Below, piece by piece: positions 1 to 8,970 of a stretch of DNA of 64,000 nt. The notes beneath the pieces are model-generated. The model did no database searches. It had not been told where the DNA came from and was given only the letters and a program-made list of their open reading frames with translations. Location: assembly GCA_948957135.1 (NCBI GenBank), contig CARDBT010000010.1:23370-87369 (forward strand). The letters are read 5' to 3'. Position 1 is the first letter of the stretch. Each line of letters begins with the position of its first letter. Origin of the DNA: COE1 sp910588595. Lineage in GTDB: Bacteria; Bacillota; Clostridia; Lachnospirales; Lachnospiraceae. A program made the position numbers and the translations under genes.

Positions 1-12
1 CAGTGACCATGG

Positions 13-1680
13 TTACAATATAAATTTATCGATGATCTCCACGATCCCGTCATGGTTGTTGTCGTGTTCTGTGATGACATCTGCACACTCCTTCACGATC
101 GGTCTGCCGTTCGCCATGCACACCCCGACTGCGGCAGCCTCGAGCATCGTGATATCATTCTCCTCATCTCCTGCGGCGACGGAATTCTTGATGTGAACGT
201 GAACCGCACTGCAGAGATTTCTCAGCGCATTGCCCTTTCCTGCCCTTTTGTTATAAAATTCAAGATAGCGGGCACATGAAAATGCACAGGTGATGTGCTC
301 CGCAAGATCAGATGCCTCCACTTCCCTGCGCAGGTCCTCCAGACGCGACCTGTCGTCGATATCGATCGCAAGCAGCTTAAACGGCGCGTGTGTCAGTTCC
401 TTTTCCAGATCCGTGCCAACCTTGTAGGGTGATTTGATCGATTTTTTGTAATAAGCAAGTTCTCTGTCCTCCGCACAGCTTATAATATGCGTATCTGTGT
501 AAGTCTGGATATGGATTCCCCTTTTCAAAGCCATGTCAAAAATTGCCTGCGCGGCCGGGATCGGCACATCGTACTGTTCTACGACGGATCTGTCTGTACA
601 ATCATATATGACCGCACCGTTGTACGCCGCCATATAGATCTTTCCCTCAGAATCAGCACTCTGTATATCCAGTACTTCTAGCACATCGAAGATACTGCTC
701 ACCGACCTGCCGCTTGCCAGCACAAAGTGATTTCCTTTTGACAGCATTTCCATGATTTTATCTCTCGCCCGCTCCGATATCTCCTTTTCCGAATTGAGGA
801 GTGTGTCATCAAGATCCGTAAACAGTATCTTTGTATCCAAAGACTTCTTTAAATCCGCGAGCACTTCGCCCGGCACATAAAGCCTCCCATATCCGACAGC
901 AAGATCCAGCCCTGTTTTATTGGCACCGTGAAAATCTGAGCCGCCGCTCGGCAGCAGATGAAATTTTTCTGCCAGTGCCCTCATCTGCCTCTCCTCTGAA
1001 GGCGAATAGGTGCTGTAATAACACTCTATTCCCATGAGGCCGGCAGCCTTTAACCGGCTTACCAGCACATCGAGCTGCTCGCGCCCCAGCTTGTATAATG
1101 TAGGATGTGCCAGAATCGGTATACCGCCCGCTTTGAGCGTTACCTCGATCACTTCCTCCGGCGTCACTTTCTCCCGGTGTACAAAATAAGGCGTGTCGTC
1201 GCCAAGATATCGCTCAAACGCCTCTGCCCTGCTCTTCACATAACCCTTGTCCAACAAAAACGCTGCGTAATGCGCCCTCGTGATCACGGCACCTGGAAAT
1301 GCCTCCATAAGCGCCTCATAGGTGATATCGATACCTGCCCCGCGCAGATTCGCACACAGCTTATAGTTCCTGTCCGTCCTCGACTGCTTAAACCGCGTCA
1401 GGTATTCCAGAAATACCGGAGCTTTGTAGTCGATAAACAATCCCACGATATGCACATCACGGTCATTGTACTCCGTTGAATACTCAATCCCCGGAATCAC
1501 TTCAACCGGCTTTCCCTTCGCATATTCTATCAATTCATCCAGTCCGTCCACCGTGTCATGGTCTGTGAGTGCCACCGCGCTCAAACCTTTCTCTACAGCA
1601 TAATCCACCAGCTCACTTGGCGTGAGCGTGCCGTCTGAACAGCGCGAGTGCGTATGCAAGTCAACAAATCCCATCTTCAA
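13..1680 (-). CDS. PHP-domain phosphoesterase fused to Cof-type HAD-IIB phosphatase
   Basis: A 555-residue protein with two enzyme domains. Residues 1-275 are a PHP domain of the YciV/TrpH type: the metal motifs DLHTHSRCSDG, TDHDT, AHPTLY and GSDFHG are all present. From about residue 283 a HAD-IIB (Cof) phosphatase begins, with the nucleophile motif FTDLDDTLL, motif II ASGRS, the motif III lysine in the KRAGKGNAL stretch and motif IV GDEENDITM. PHP proteins of this type hydrolyse nucleotide or oligonucleotide phosphates, and Cof proteins dephosphorylate sugar phosphates, FMN or PLP; the substrates here are unknown. The frame is continuous across the junction, so this is a real fusion rather than two genes. 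The start lies just left of the ABC-F gene, so it may be transcribed with it. Domain calls are firm; substrate is not. Confidence 0.9.
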   Translation of the reverse strand: MKMGFVDLHTHSRCSDGTLTPSELVDYAVEKGLSAVALTDHDTVDGLDELIEYAKGKPVEVIPGIEYSTEYNDRDVHIVGLFIDYKAPVFLEYLTRFKQSRTDRNYKLCANLRGAGIDITYEALMEAFPGAVITRAHYAAFLLDKGYVKSRAEAFERYLGDDTPYFVHREKVTPEEVIEVTLKAGGIPILAHPTLYKLGREQLDVLVSRLKAAGLMGIECYYSTYSPSEERQMRALAEKFHLLPSGGSDFHGANKTGLDLAVGYGRLYVPGEVLADLKKSLDTKILFTDLDDTLLNSEKEISERARDKIMEMLSKGNHFVLASGRSVSSIFDVLEVLDIQSADSEGKIYMAAYNGAVIYDCTDRSVVEQYDVPIPAAQAIFDMALKRGIHIQTYTDTHIISCAEDRELAYYKKSIKSPYKVGTDLEKELTHAPFKLLAIDIDDRSRLEDLRREVEASDLAEHITCAFSCARYLEFYNKRAGKGNALRNLCSAVHVHIKNSVAAGDEENDITMLEAAAVGVCMANGRPIVKECADVITEHDNNHDGIVEIIDKFIL

Positions 1681-1800
1681 AACTCTCCTTCTTCCCTATT
1701 CTCCGCGCGGCTTGTGCGCGCACGCTTCCTCTGCACGAGTCTGTGCACAAATAATGAAAAAAGACAGTCAAACTGCCTCTTCTCACAAAATATCGTAAAA

Positions 1801-3447
1801 CTACTCCTCGCCGCTCTCGTCCTCCGCCTCCGCAGTGTACACGGAAGTTCTCTTTCTAGCCATCTCATCGCTTGCAAGATACTCGTCATATGTCGTGATC
1901 TTGTCGATCAGTGTACCACCCGGCAGGATCTCCATGATACGGTTTGCAGTCGTCTCCACAAACTGGTGATCGTGGCAGGCAAACATCGCCATCCCGGGAA
2001 ACTTGATCAAGCCGTTATTGAGTGCCGTGATGGACTCCATATCAAGATGGTTCGTGGGTTCATCAAGGACCAGGCAGTTCGCACCGCTGATCATCATCTT
2101 GCTCAGAAGACAGCGCACCTTCTCACCGCCGGAGAGCACCTTGACCTTCTTCACACCGTCCTCCCCTGCAAAGAGCATACGCCCCAGGAAACCGCGCACA
2201 TATGTGATATCGTCCACCGGCGAATAGCCCATCAGCCAGTCCGCGATAGTGTAATCGTTATTGAACTCATTCGTCGGATCTTTTGGAAAATAAGCCTGAG
2301 AAGTCGTGACACCCCACTTATAATTGCCCTCGTCCGGCTCCATCTCACCCATCAGGATCTGGAAGAGCGTCGTCTTGGCAAGCTCGTTTCCACCAACAAA
2401 CGCAACTTTGTCCTCACGCCCTAAGATAAATGAAATATTGTCAAGCACTTTCTCCCCGTTGATCGTCTTGGAGAGATTCTCGACCGTCAGCACTTCATTT
2501 CCGATCTCGCGGTCAGGGCGAAAATCAATATAGGGATACTTGCGGCTCGACGGCTTGATGTCATCGAGCTCGATCTTCTCCAGCGCACGCTTTCTCGATG
2601 TCGCCTGCTTTGACTTGGACGCATTTGCGGAGAAGCGCGAGATAAACTCCTGCAGTTCCTTGATCTTCTCCTCTTTCTTCTTGTTTGCCTCCTTCATCTG
2701 CTTGACGAGCAGCTGGCTGGATTCATACCAGAAGTCGTAGTTTCCTGCATACAGCTGGATCTTACCGTAATCGATATCTGCAATCTGGGTACATACTTTG
2801 TTCAGGAAATAGCGGTCATGCGACACAACGATAACCGTGTTTTCAAAGTTGATCAAAAACTCCTCAAGCCACGCGATCGCATCGAGATCCAAGTGGTTGG
2901 TCGGCTCATCGAGCAGCAGGATATCCGGGTTGCCAAAGAGCGCCTTAGCCAACAGCACCTTTACCTTATCGCTGCCGTTCAAATCCTTCATCAGGGAATA
3001 GTGAATATCCGTGTCGATCCCAAGACCGTTCAACAGCTGCGCCGCATTGGATTCTGCCTCCCAGCCGTCCATCTCGGCAAACTCTCCCTCAAGCTCGCTT
3101 GCACGGATCCCATCTTCGTCCGTAAAATCCTCCTTGGCATAGATCGCGTCCTTTTCCTTCATGATCTCATAGAGACGGGCATTTCCCATGATCACGACAT
3201 CCATGACAGGATACCCGTCATACTTGAAGTGATCCTGCTCCAACACAGAAAGCCGCTGCCCTGGTGTGATCGCGATATCCCCTTTAGTCGTCTCCAGCTT
3301 TCCCGACAGGATCTTCAAGAAAGTGGATTTGCCTGCCCCGTTCGCACCGATCAGTCCATAGCAGTTTCCCTCTGTAAATTTGATATTGACATCTTCAAAT
3401 AATGCCTTCTTCCCAACTCTATAGGTTACATTGTTTGCACTTATCAT
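1801..3447 (-). CDS. ABC-F family ATPase (YbiT/YkpA-like)
   Basis: A 548-residue soluble protein with two ABC ATPase domains in tandem and no membrane segments, the layout of ABC-F proteins that act on the ribosome. The first Walker A is GANGAGKST and both Walker B motifs are LDEPTNHLD. A linker rich in Lys/Glu (about residues 240-290) separates the domains. Two motifs deviate from textbook: the first signature reads LNGSDKVK rather than LSGGQ, and the second Walker A reads GGNELAKTT, lacking the usual Gly before Lys. The second signature LSGGEKV is normal. The acidic tail EAEDESGEE is short. Start codon ATG follows GAGGAAG. The family includes translation factors and antibiotic-protection proteins; I favour a housekeeping YbiT-like role because of motif similarity and context, but cannot exclude ribosome protection. 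Confidence 0.9.
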   Translation of the reverse strand: MISANNVTYRVGKKALFEDVNIKFTEGNCYGLIGANGAGKSTFLKILSGKLETTKGDIAITPGQRLSVLEQDHFKYDGYPVMDVVIMGNARLYEIMKEKDAIYAKEDFTDEDGIRASELEGEFAEMDGWEAESNAAQLLNGLGIDTDIHYSLMKDLNGSDKVKVLLAKALFGNPDILLLDEPTNHLDLDAIAWLEEFLINFENTVIVVSHDRYFLNKVCTQIADIDYGKIQLYAGNYDFWYESSQLLVKQMKEANKKKEEKIKELQEFISRFSANASKSKQATSRKRALEKIELDDIKPSSRKYPYIDFRPDREIGNEVLTVENLSKTINGEKVLDNISFILGREDKVAFVGGNELAKTTLFQILMGEMEPDEGNYKWGVTTSQAYFPKDPTNEFNNDYTIADWLMGYSPVDDITYVRGFLGRMLFAGEDGVKKVKVLSGGEKVRCLLSKMMISGANCLVLDEPTNHLDMESITALNNGLIKFPGMAMFACHDHQFVETTANRIMEILPGGTLIDKITTYDEYLASDEMARKRTSVYTAEAEDESGEE

Positions 3448-3566
3448 GATAACTTCCTCTTAATTAAAACATATTTTGGTTACGCACTCTTACTATTATA
3501 CATAAAAGAAGCGGATTTTCAAGGAGATTTTAGACTTTTACCCTTCCGTACGGCAGCTTCCTCGAA

Positions 3567-5702
3567 TCATCTTTTGAACAACTTCCCAAAAAGCCCTCTC
3601 TTATCAGAACTGTCGGAATCGTCATCATCAGATTCAGCGGGATCATTAAGCCGACCGCGCACAGCCTCTGCCTTATATCGCTCTGCATTTGCCGGGTCCT
3701 CCTTCAGCGTCAGCAGGGCATCGTATGCCTGCAGCATATTGAATCCATGTGCCTCAGCAAGTGCCTGTGCGGTGAACCCTTCGATCGTCAGCATTCCGAT
3801 CGTCGGATATGCCCCGTCTCTGACAGCGGAGACAAACTCGATGAAGATGCTGTTCTCCGTCCGAAGTCTCCGATAATAATACACTGCTTCAGTATGAGAG
3901 AGGCCACATCCCTGCGTCATATAGATCATCAGTTCCTCACGCAGCGGTTCTGCGTTTTTCCACTGTTTTGCCACCTCGCTCATCAGTTTGGTATCCATCA
4001 TACACAGCGCACTTGGTCCGTCTGTCAGCAACGCCACCTTGCTGGTCTCGCACAGCTTTTGCATGAACTGCGGGTTGTCGATCCCAGCGGGAACGAGTCT
4101 TCCCTCACTTTTCCTGCCTGTCTCATAACGATTCGTCACGATCAGATACGCGATATTATTCTTCAGGATAAAGTCACCGTTGTCCTTCCGCAATGTATAG
4201 ATATACGGTCTCTCACACAGTGCCTCTGTCAAAAAGAAGGTGATCCTGTTCATGAGTTGTACGTACTTCTCTACATTCTCCTCATCGGATGCCTTCCTTG
4301 CAGTGTCAAAACGCGCTGCTGCCTCCTGCATCATGACGATCATTTCGCTGACAGTGCATCCTGCCACGTACGCAAATCCCTGATCAGAGTCATTGTCCAT
4401 ATGCGTTATCAGTTCCGCTTTGCGCTCCCCGCTCACATAGTATTCATTGTCTCTGTCACAGAATGGTATGGCTGGCATGCGGTACTTCTTTCCGTCTTCC
4501 TCCTCACGCATGACCTGCGCCAGCTCCCTCCCGGACAAAAACGCTTCCACATCGCGCTGATATCCTGTCACTTCCCGGATATAATCCATTTTGCAGCCGA
4601 TCGCATGCACTGTATCAAAATCAAGGTTCACCCCGGTAACACCGAGCTCTGCAGCAACCGCAAGCACCGTCTCCAAATTGTACAGCTTATTTTTCTGATC
4701 CAGGACACCGATCGGAAATGCACTGTCAAATACAGGCATCGTCATGGGATTCTGCAGCACATAGCTGACAGCATCATCGTATTGTTCAAACAGGTACATC
4801 AGAATATTTCGATCGTCCGGTTTCAACAACAGCGGATTGCCGCATGATAACAGATAATCGCTGTGCAGGGGCGCCAGCAGGATGTATACCTTGTCCAGCT
4901 GCGTATACTCACGGATCCTTGCCCGCACCATCTCTTCATCGTAATTGGGTATATCCAGATGACCGGCAAGGTCAATTGCGGCGGGATCATACTCAAGCCA
5001 GTAATTTCTGTGCGGCTCAATGATCACCTGCAGTTTTCCCCTGATCAGCTGTGACAGCATGGCAAGCTTATATTTGTTGACTGGCTTTTTGTCCGGGTTA
5101 AAATGCATGGCGCTGTCCATCGTCAAAAAGACTTTCAGCGACTCATAATCGTACTCGTCCGCCGCATCCCCGCCATCTATCTTCCGCTTCATCGTCATAA
5201 GCTCAAATACAGGCTTCTCACCCTCCTTGGGCTTCACCCTGAAATCCGGCAGCTGTCCTATGATATAGACGTTTTTGGTCCACAGACGCGCAACTGCATC
5301 TTCTTTGCTGCATCTGTCAATCGACGCTGTATAGAGAAAATGATAGCTGTCCGCCGCATCCTTCAATGCCAGAAGCTCTTTCGCTGCGATATATTTCTCA
5401 TCGCTGAGCACATTTTTCGGGGCGCCATCTCCAGCCGTGCTTATGTGTAGCACCAGTCCGGAAATATCCTCGTCAAAGATCTGATTGACCACCTCACCGA
5501 GCTTGTCCTCGTGGTACGCATATCGATGACTGCTGTATCTGGCGGCTTTCTCGACATAGGCATCATAGTACTCTTTCTCAAAAAATACATGGATCGCATC
5601 GTCGAAGACTTCGTCCTCATCGCGCTGCATGACCATGACATCCTTGTCAAACCCCTCAAATAACCGTAACTGCCATACTGAAATATTTGTTTTTCTTTTC
5701 AC
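3567..5702 (-). CDS. Large SseB-like domain protein, function unknown
   Basis: A 711-residue protein without signal peptide or membrane segment. The region around residues 260-330 (YILLAPLHSDYLL, then AVSYVLQNP and FPIGVLD) resembles SseB N-terminal-type domains, which occur in poorly understood cytoplasmic proteins. The C-terminus is an acidic Ser/Asp run followed by a basic GLFGKLFKR tail. The rest has mixed helices and no catalytic motif that I can name. It lies 16 bp after the 87-residue gene upstream and probably shares its transcript. I assign no function; the SseB similarity is a weak inference from short motifs. Confidence 0.7.
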   Translation of the reverse strand: MKRKTNISVWQLRLFEGFDKDVMVMQRDEDEVFDDAIHVFFEKEYYDAYVEKAARYSSHRYAYHEDKLGEVVNQIFDEDISGLVLHISTAGDGAPKNVLSDEKYIAAKELLALKDAADSYHFLYTASIDRCSKEDAVARLWTKNVYIIGQLPDFRVKPKEGEKPVFELMTMKRKIDGGDAADEYDYESLKVFLTMDSAMHFNPDKKPVNKYKLAMLSQLIRGKLQVIIEPHRNYWLEYDPAAIDLAGHLDIPNYDEEMVRARIREYTQLDKVYILLAPLHSDYLLSCGNPLLLKPDDRNILMYLFEQYDDAVSYVLQNPMTMPVFDSAFPIGVLDQKNKLYNLETVLAVAAELGVTGVNLDFDTVHAIGCKMDYIREVTGYQRDVEAFLSGRELAQVMREEEDGKKYRMPAIPFCDRDNEYYVSGERKAELITHMDNDSDQGFAYVAGCTVSEMIVMMQEAAARFDTARKASDEENVEKYVQLMNRITFFLTEALCERPYIYTLRKDNGDFILKNNIAYLIVTNRYETGRKSEGRLVPAGIDNPQFMQKLCETSKVALLTDGPSALCMMDTKLMSEVAKQWKNAEPLREELMIYMTQGCGLSHTEAVYYYRRLRTENSIFIEFVSAVRDGAYPTIGMLTIEGFTAQALAEAHGFNMLQAYDALLTLKEDPANAERYKAEAVRGRLNDPAESDDDDSDSSDKRGLFGKLFKR

Positions 5703-5718
5703 CTTGTCTACCTATCCT

Positions 5719-5982
5719 TTAGCTTTCTACTATGAGGTATCTTCCATCCCCGATATCGAATACCTCCGGTGCGTCCGCTATCGCTTCCTTTTCCTGACCT
5801 TCTAAGTCGATCCCTTGCTCATCAAAGTAATTCCATACTTCGTCGAGCGAATCAACGACTACAGCCATGCACTCCTCAAGAAATGCCTCCGCCTCATCAA
5901 TATTCTCTGCTACCTTTTCCGGTACTAGCTGAAGCTGGTTTTCCAAAAAACAGTTCAGTACCGCCTCATCATACTCGTGCAT
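5719..5982 (-). CDS. Small acidic hypothetical protein
   Basis: An 87-residue, strongly acidic protein (many Glu/Asp, pattern AEAFLEECMAVVVDSLDEVWNYF) ending in DGRYLIVES. It carries no signal peptide or membrane segment. The ATG is preceded by an AAGGAG-type site (plus-strand ctccttt), and the stop sits 16 bp before the SseB-like gene, suggesting co-transcription. I recognise the general type as a small protein found in Lachnospiraceae but know no function. Coding status is supported by the ribosome site, codon use like the neighbours and tight spacing. Confidence 0.7.
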   Translation of the reverse strand: MHEYDEAVLNCFLENQLQLVPEKVAENIDEAEAFLEECMAVVVDSLDEVWNYFDEQGIDLEGQEKEAIADAPEVFDIGDGRYLIVES

Positions 5983-6096
5983 ACTTCATGATCTCCTTTT
6001 ATAATAAATTTTGATCTATGGACAATTCGTTGTTCCATAAATTCCCAATACCAATGTAACAGTATCTATACTATTTTGTAAACCCTTTTTCAGCAA

Positions 6097-6699
6097 TCAG
6101 GCCAATTGTCTTTTAAAAAGTTCATGCATCAGCCTCGCGACAGGCAGTCCGACAACGTTATTGTAATCCCCGTTGATCCCCTTGATATAGACTGCACACT
6201 TTCCCTGTATCGCATAGGCGCCCGCCTTGTCCATCGGCTCCCCGGTCGCCACATACGCCGCGATTTGTTCCGGCGTCATTGGGTACATGCTGACATCTGT
6301 CCGCTCATGAAAAGTTACGACCTTCTGCCCTCGTTCCCCCTGCCCTCGTTCCAGCACAATAAACGTCACACCCGTGTACACCTGATGCGTGCCGCCCTGC
6401 AGTTTTGCGAGCATTGCCGACGCATCCGCCTGATCCCTGGGTTTCCCCATGATCTCACCCTGGCACGCCACAACCGTGTCCGCCCCGATTATGACAACTG
6501 TGTCATTTTCATACTTTTGCAGATACCGCTGCGCCACCTCAGTTGCTTTTTTGCAGGAGAGCTCCTCCACGATGTCTGCCGGGAGATCTCCCATGCTGAT
6601 CTCCTCCCCCTGCGCCGGTGAGATCTCAAAGCATATCCCAGCCTGTTCTAAGAGCTCACGCCGCCTCGGGGAATTTGATGCAAGTATATATTTTACCAT
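6097..6699 (-). CDS. maf: Maf family nucleotide pyrophosphatase
   Basis: A 200-residue protein with the Maf hallmark ASNSPRRRELLEQAG at residues 8-22, the IIGADTVV segment with the catalytic Asp, and GAYAIQGKCAVYIKGINGDYNNVVGLP near the C-terminus broken by conserved glycines. Maf proteins hydrolyse non-canonical or canonical nucleoside triphosphates (dTTP/UTP or modified pyrimidines) to monophosphates and influence cell division in Bacillus. It starts 14 bp after the stop of ppk, so it is the last gene of the ppx-ppk-maf run. Full family length. Specificity class (dTTP/UTP versus m7GTP) is not resolved here. Confidence 0.93.
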   Translation of the reverse strand: MVKYILASNSPRRRELLEQAGICFEISPAQGEEISMGDLPADIVEELSCKKATEVAQRYLQKYENDTVVIIGADTVVACQGEIMGKPRDQADASAMLAKLQGGTHQVYTGVTFIVLERGQGERGQKVVTFHERTDVSMYPMTPEQIAAYVATGEPMDKAGAYAIQGKCAVYIKGINGDYNNVVGLPVARLMHELFKRQLA

Positions 6700-6713
6700 A
6701 AGCTACACTCCTG

Positions 6714-8927
6714 TCAGTTCTGTATCGCCTGGTTGTACTCCGGCTTAAACGTGCGCGCCTGCTGCCCCGCTTTTTCCTTTTTCGCCGCCAGCGACACATA
6801 TTCCCTGCAGAACAGTTCCTGCGCGTTGACAGCGTTCTTTTCCTTGCCGTCCGTCCTGTTTTCCGCCTTGCGGTAGCTCCCGTCCGCCTGGAGGAACTGG
6901 GACTTGCACGTGTCACTCAGCTGCACCTCAAGGACATGCCACACCTTCTCTTTCAGATCGGCATTGAGCACCGGGAAGAGGATCTCGACCCTCCGCTCCA
7001 GGTTTCTTGGCATCCAGTCCGCGCTCGCCATATACAGCTCCGGATCACCCGCGTTCTCAAAGTAGAATATCCTCGCGTGTTCCAGGAAATTCCCGACGAT
7101 GGAGCGCACCTCAATATTGTCGTTCGTGCCCTCCACACCTGTCCTGAGACAGCAGATCCCCCTGACGATCAACTGGATCTTCACACCCTTTGCCGCCGCC
7201 TCGTACAGTGCCCTGATGACATCCGGATCGCACAGGGAGTTCATCTTCGCCACGATCCTGGCGGGGCGCTTCTCGACCGCGTTTTCTTTTTCCCTGTTGA
7301 TCAGATACAGAAACCTGTCCTTCAGCCACAACGGTGCCAGCGCCAGATGATTCCAGCCAAGCGGCTCCGAGTAGCCGGACAGCATGTTGAAGACTGCCGT
7401 CGCATCCTCGCCGATCGCCTCGTTGCAGGTGAGGATCCCCAGATCGGTATAGAGCTTGGCGGTGGCATCGTTGTAGTTGCCTGTACCCAGATGCACATAG
7501 CGCCTGATGCCTTCCTCCTCGCGCCTCACCACCAGCGTGATCTTGCAGTGCGTCTTCAACCCCACCAGGCCATAGATCACGTGGCATCCCGCCTGCTCCA
7601 GCTTTTTCGCCCACACAATATTGTTCTCCTCGTCAAAGCGGGCTTTCAGCTCGACCAGCACCGTCACCTGTTTGCCGTTCTCCGCCGCCTGCGCGAGCGC
7701 CGCGATGATCGGGGAATTGCCGCTGACGCGGTACAGCGTCTGCTTGATGGCGAGCACCCTGGGATCCTTTGCCGCCTGCTTGATGAAGTCGACGACGGGC
7801 GCAAACGTCTGATAGGGATGATGCAGGAGAATATCCTGTTCCCTGATCCGCTCAAAGATGTCATCGTCCGCCTCGATCTCCGGCACGGGCTGCGGTGTAT
7901 AAGGACTGTACTTGAGATGCTCAAACCCTTCCATCCCGTACATTTTCATCAGGAATGTGAGATCCAGCGGTCCGGGAATACTGTAGATATCCCGCTCGTC
8001 GATCATCAGTTCCTTTCTGATGATGTCGAGCAGACGCCTGTCGATCCCCTCCTCGACCTCGAGCCGGATCGCCTGTCCCCACTGTCTCTTCTTGAGCTGC
8101 TTTTCGATCTCCTTCAACAGGTCTTCCGTCTCGTCCTCATCAAACGAGAAATCCGCATTTCTCATGATCCGGAACGGAAAAGAACACTCTATATTGTAGT
8201 TTAGAAACAGCTTGTCCATGTTCCGCTCGATGATCTGCTCAAGCAGGATCACGCGCTTTGTCCCATCCGCCGCCTCCGGCAGCTGTATGATGCGCGGGAG
8301 CACGCTCGGAACCTGGACGGTGGCAAACTCCAGTTCTTTCCCCTGGACCGACTTCTTGTTGAACAGGTGCCTCCTGCTCTTTACCGTCTTCCTCGACACC
8401 AAAGCCCCCAGGTTCAGGGATTTATTCCGTATCAGCGGGAACGGTCTCGACGAGTCCACCGCCATCGGTGTGAGCACCGGGTACACATAATCCTGAAAAT
8501 ACCTGTCGACAAAGGCACAGTCCTTTTTCGTCAGCTCCTCATGGCTCTCTACCACCGCAAGCCCATTCTGCGCAAGCAGCGGCAGCAGCGACTTATTGTA
8601 GACCAGGTACTGCAGACCGACAAGCTCGTGCGTCGCCCGGTTCACCCCCTCTAACTGTTCTGCCGGCGTCATCCCGGCGATATCCTTCTTCGTGTACCCG
8701 GCATTGACCATATCCTTCAGCGACGCCACACGCACCATAAAAAACTCGTCGAGATTGGAAGCCGTGATACTCAGAAATTTGATCCGCTCAAACAGCGGGA
8801 TCTCCTTGTCCCTCGCCTCGCCCAGCACGCGGTTGTTGAAGGCGAGCCAGCTCAGTTCCCTGTTATAATAATATTCAGACCTGCCATAGTCATACTTGTT
8901 GTCCGATTTACTGTTCTTATCGCCCAT
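6714..8927 (-). CDS. ppk1: Polyphosphate kinase 1
   Basis: A 737-residue PPK1 making long-chain polyphosphate from ATP reversibly. It opens with the N-terminal domain (YYNRELSWLAFNNRVL), followed by the head domain, and the two C-terminal phospholipase-D-like catalytic domains. The autophosphorylated His lies in RYVHLGTGNYND, and a second conserved His in GLKTHCK. Length is typical of the family. It sits 43 bp downstream of ppx and 14 bp upstream of maf, so synthesis and degradation of polyphosphate are encoded together. A Lys/Ala-rich tail of about 50 residues extends past the conserved domain. High certainty. Confidence 0.96.
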   Translation of the reverse strand: MGDKNSKSDNKYDYGRSEYYYNRELSWLAFNNRVLGEARDKEIPLFERIKFLSITASNLDEFFMVRVASLKDMVNAGYTKKDIAGMTPAEQLEGVNRATHELVGLQYLVYNKSLLPLLAQNGLAVVESHEELTKKDCAFVDRYFQDYVYPVLTPMAVDSSRPFPLIRNKSLNLGALVSRKTVKSRRHLFNKKSVQGKELEFATVQVPSVLPRIIQLPEAADGTKRVILLEQIIERNMDKLFLNYNIECSFPFRIMRNADFSFDEDETEDLLKEIEKQLKKRQWGQAIRLEVEEGIDRRLLDIIRKELMIDERDIYSIPGPLDLTFLMKMYGMEGFEHLKYSPYTPQPVPEIEADDDIFERIREQDILLHHPYQTFAPVVDFIKQAAKDPRVLAIKQTLYRVSGNSPIIAALAQAAENGKQVTVLVELKARFDEENNIVWAKKLEQAGCHVIYGLVGLKTHCKITLVVRREEEGIRRYVHLGTGNYNDATAKLYTDLGILTCNEAIGEDATAVFNMLSGYSEPLGWNHLALAPLWLKDRFLYLINREKENAVEKRPARIVAKMNSLCDPDVIRALYEAAAKGVKIQLIVRGICCLRTGVEGTNDNIEVRSIVGNFLEHARIFYFENAGDPELYMASADWMPRNLERRVEILFPVLNADLKEKVWHVLEVQLSDTCKSQFLQADGSYRKAENRTDGKEKNAVNAQELFCREYVSLAAKKEKAGQQARTFKPEYNQAIQN

Positions 8928-8970
8928 GTCTATTCCCCCATTACGATATATTGCGCTCTATATTACGCTC

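Noticed and set aside
3747..4847. 366-codon plus-strand ORF opposite the SseB-like gene
   Set aside because: Antisense of a coding gene, Cys/His/Arg composition typical of shadows.
6936..8204. Long plus-strand ORF opposite ppk1
   Set aside because: Antisense shadow of a well-supported gene; Arg/His-rich, no ribosome site.
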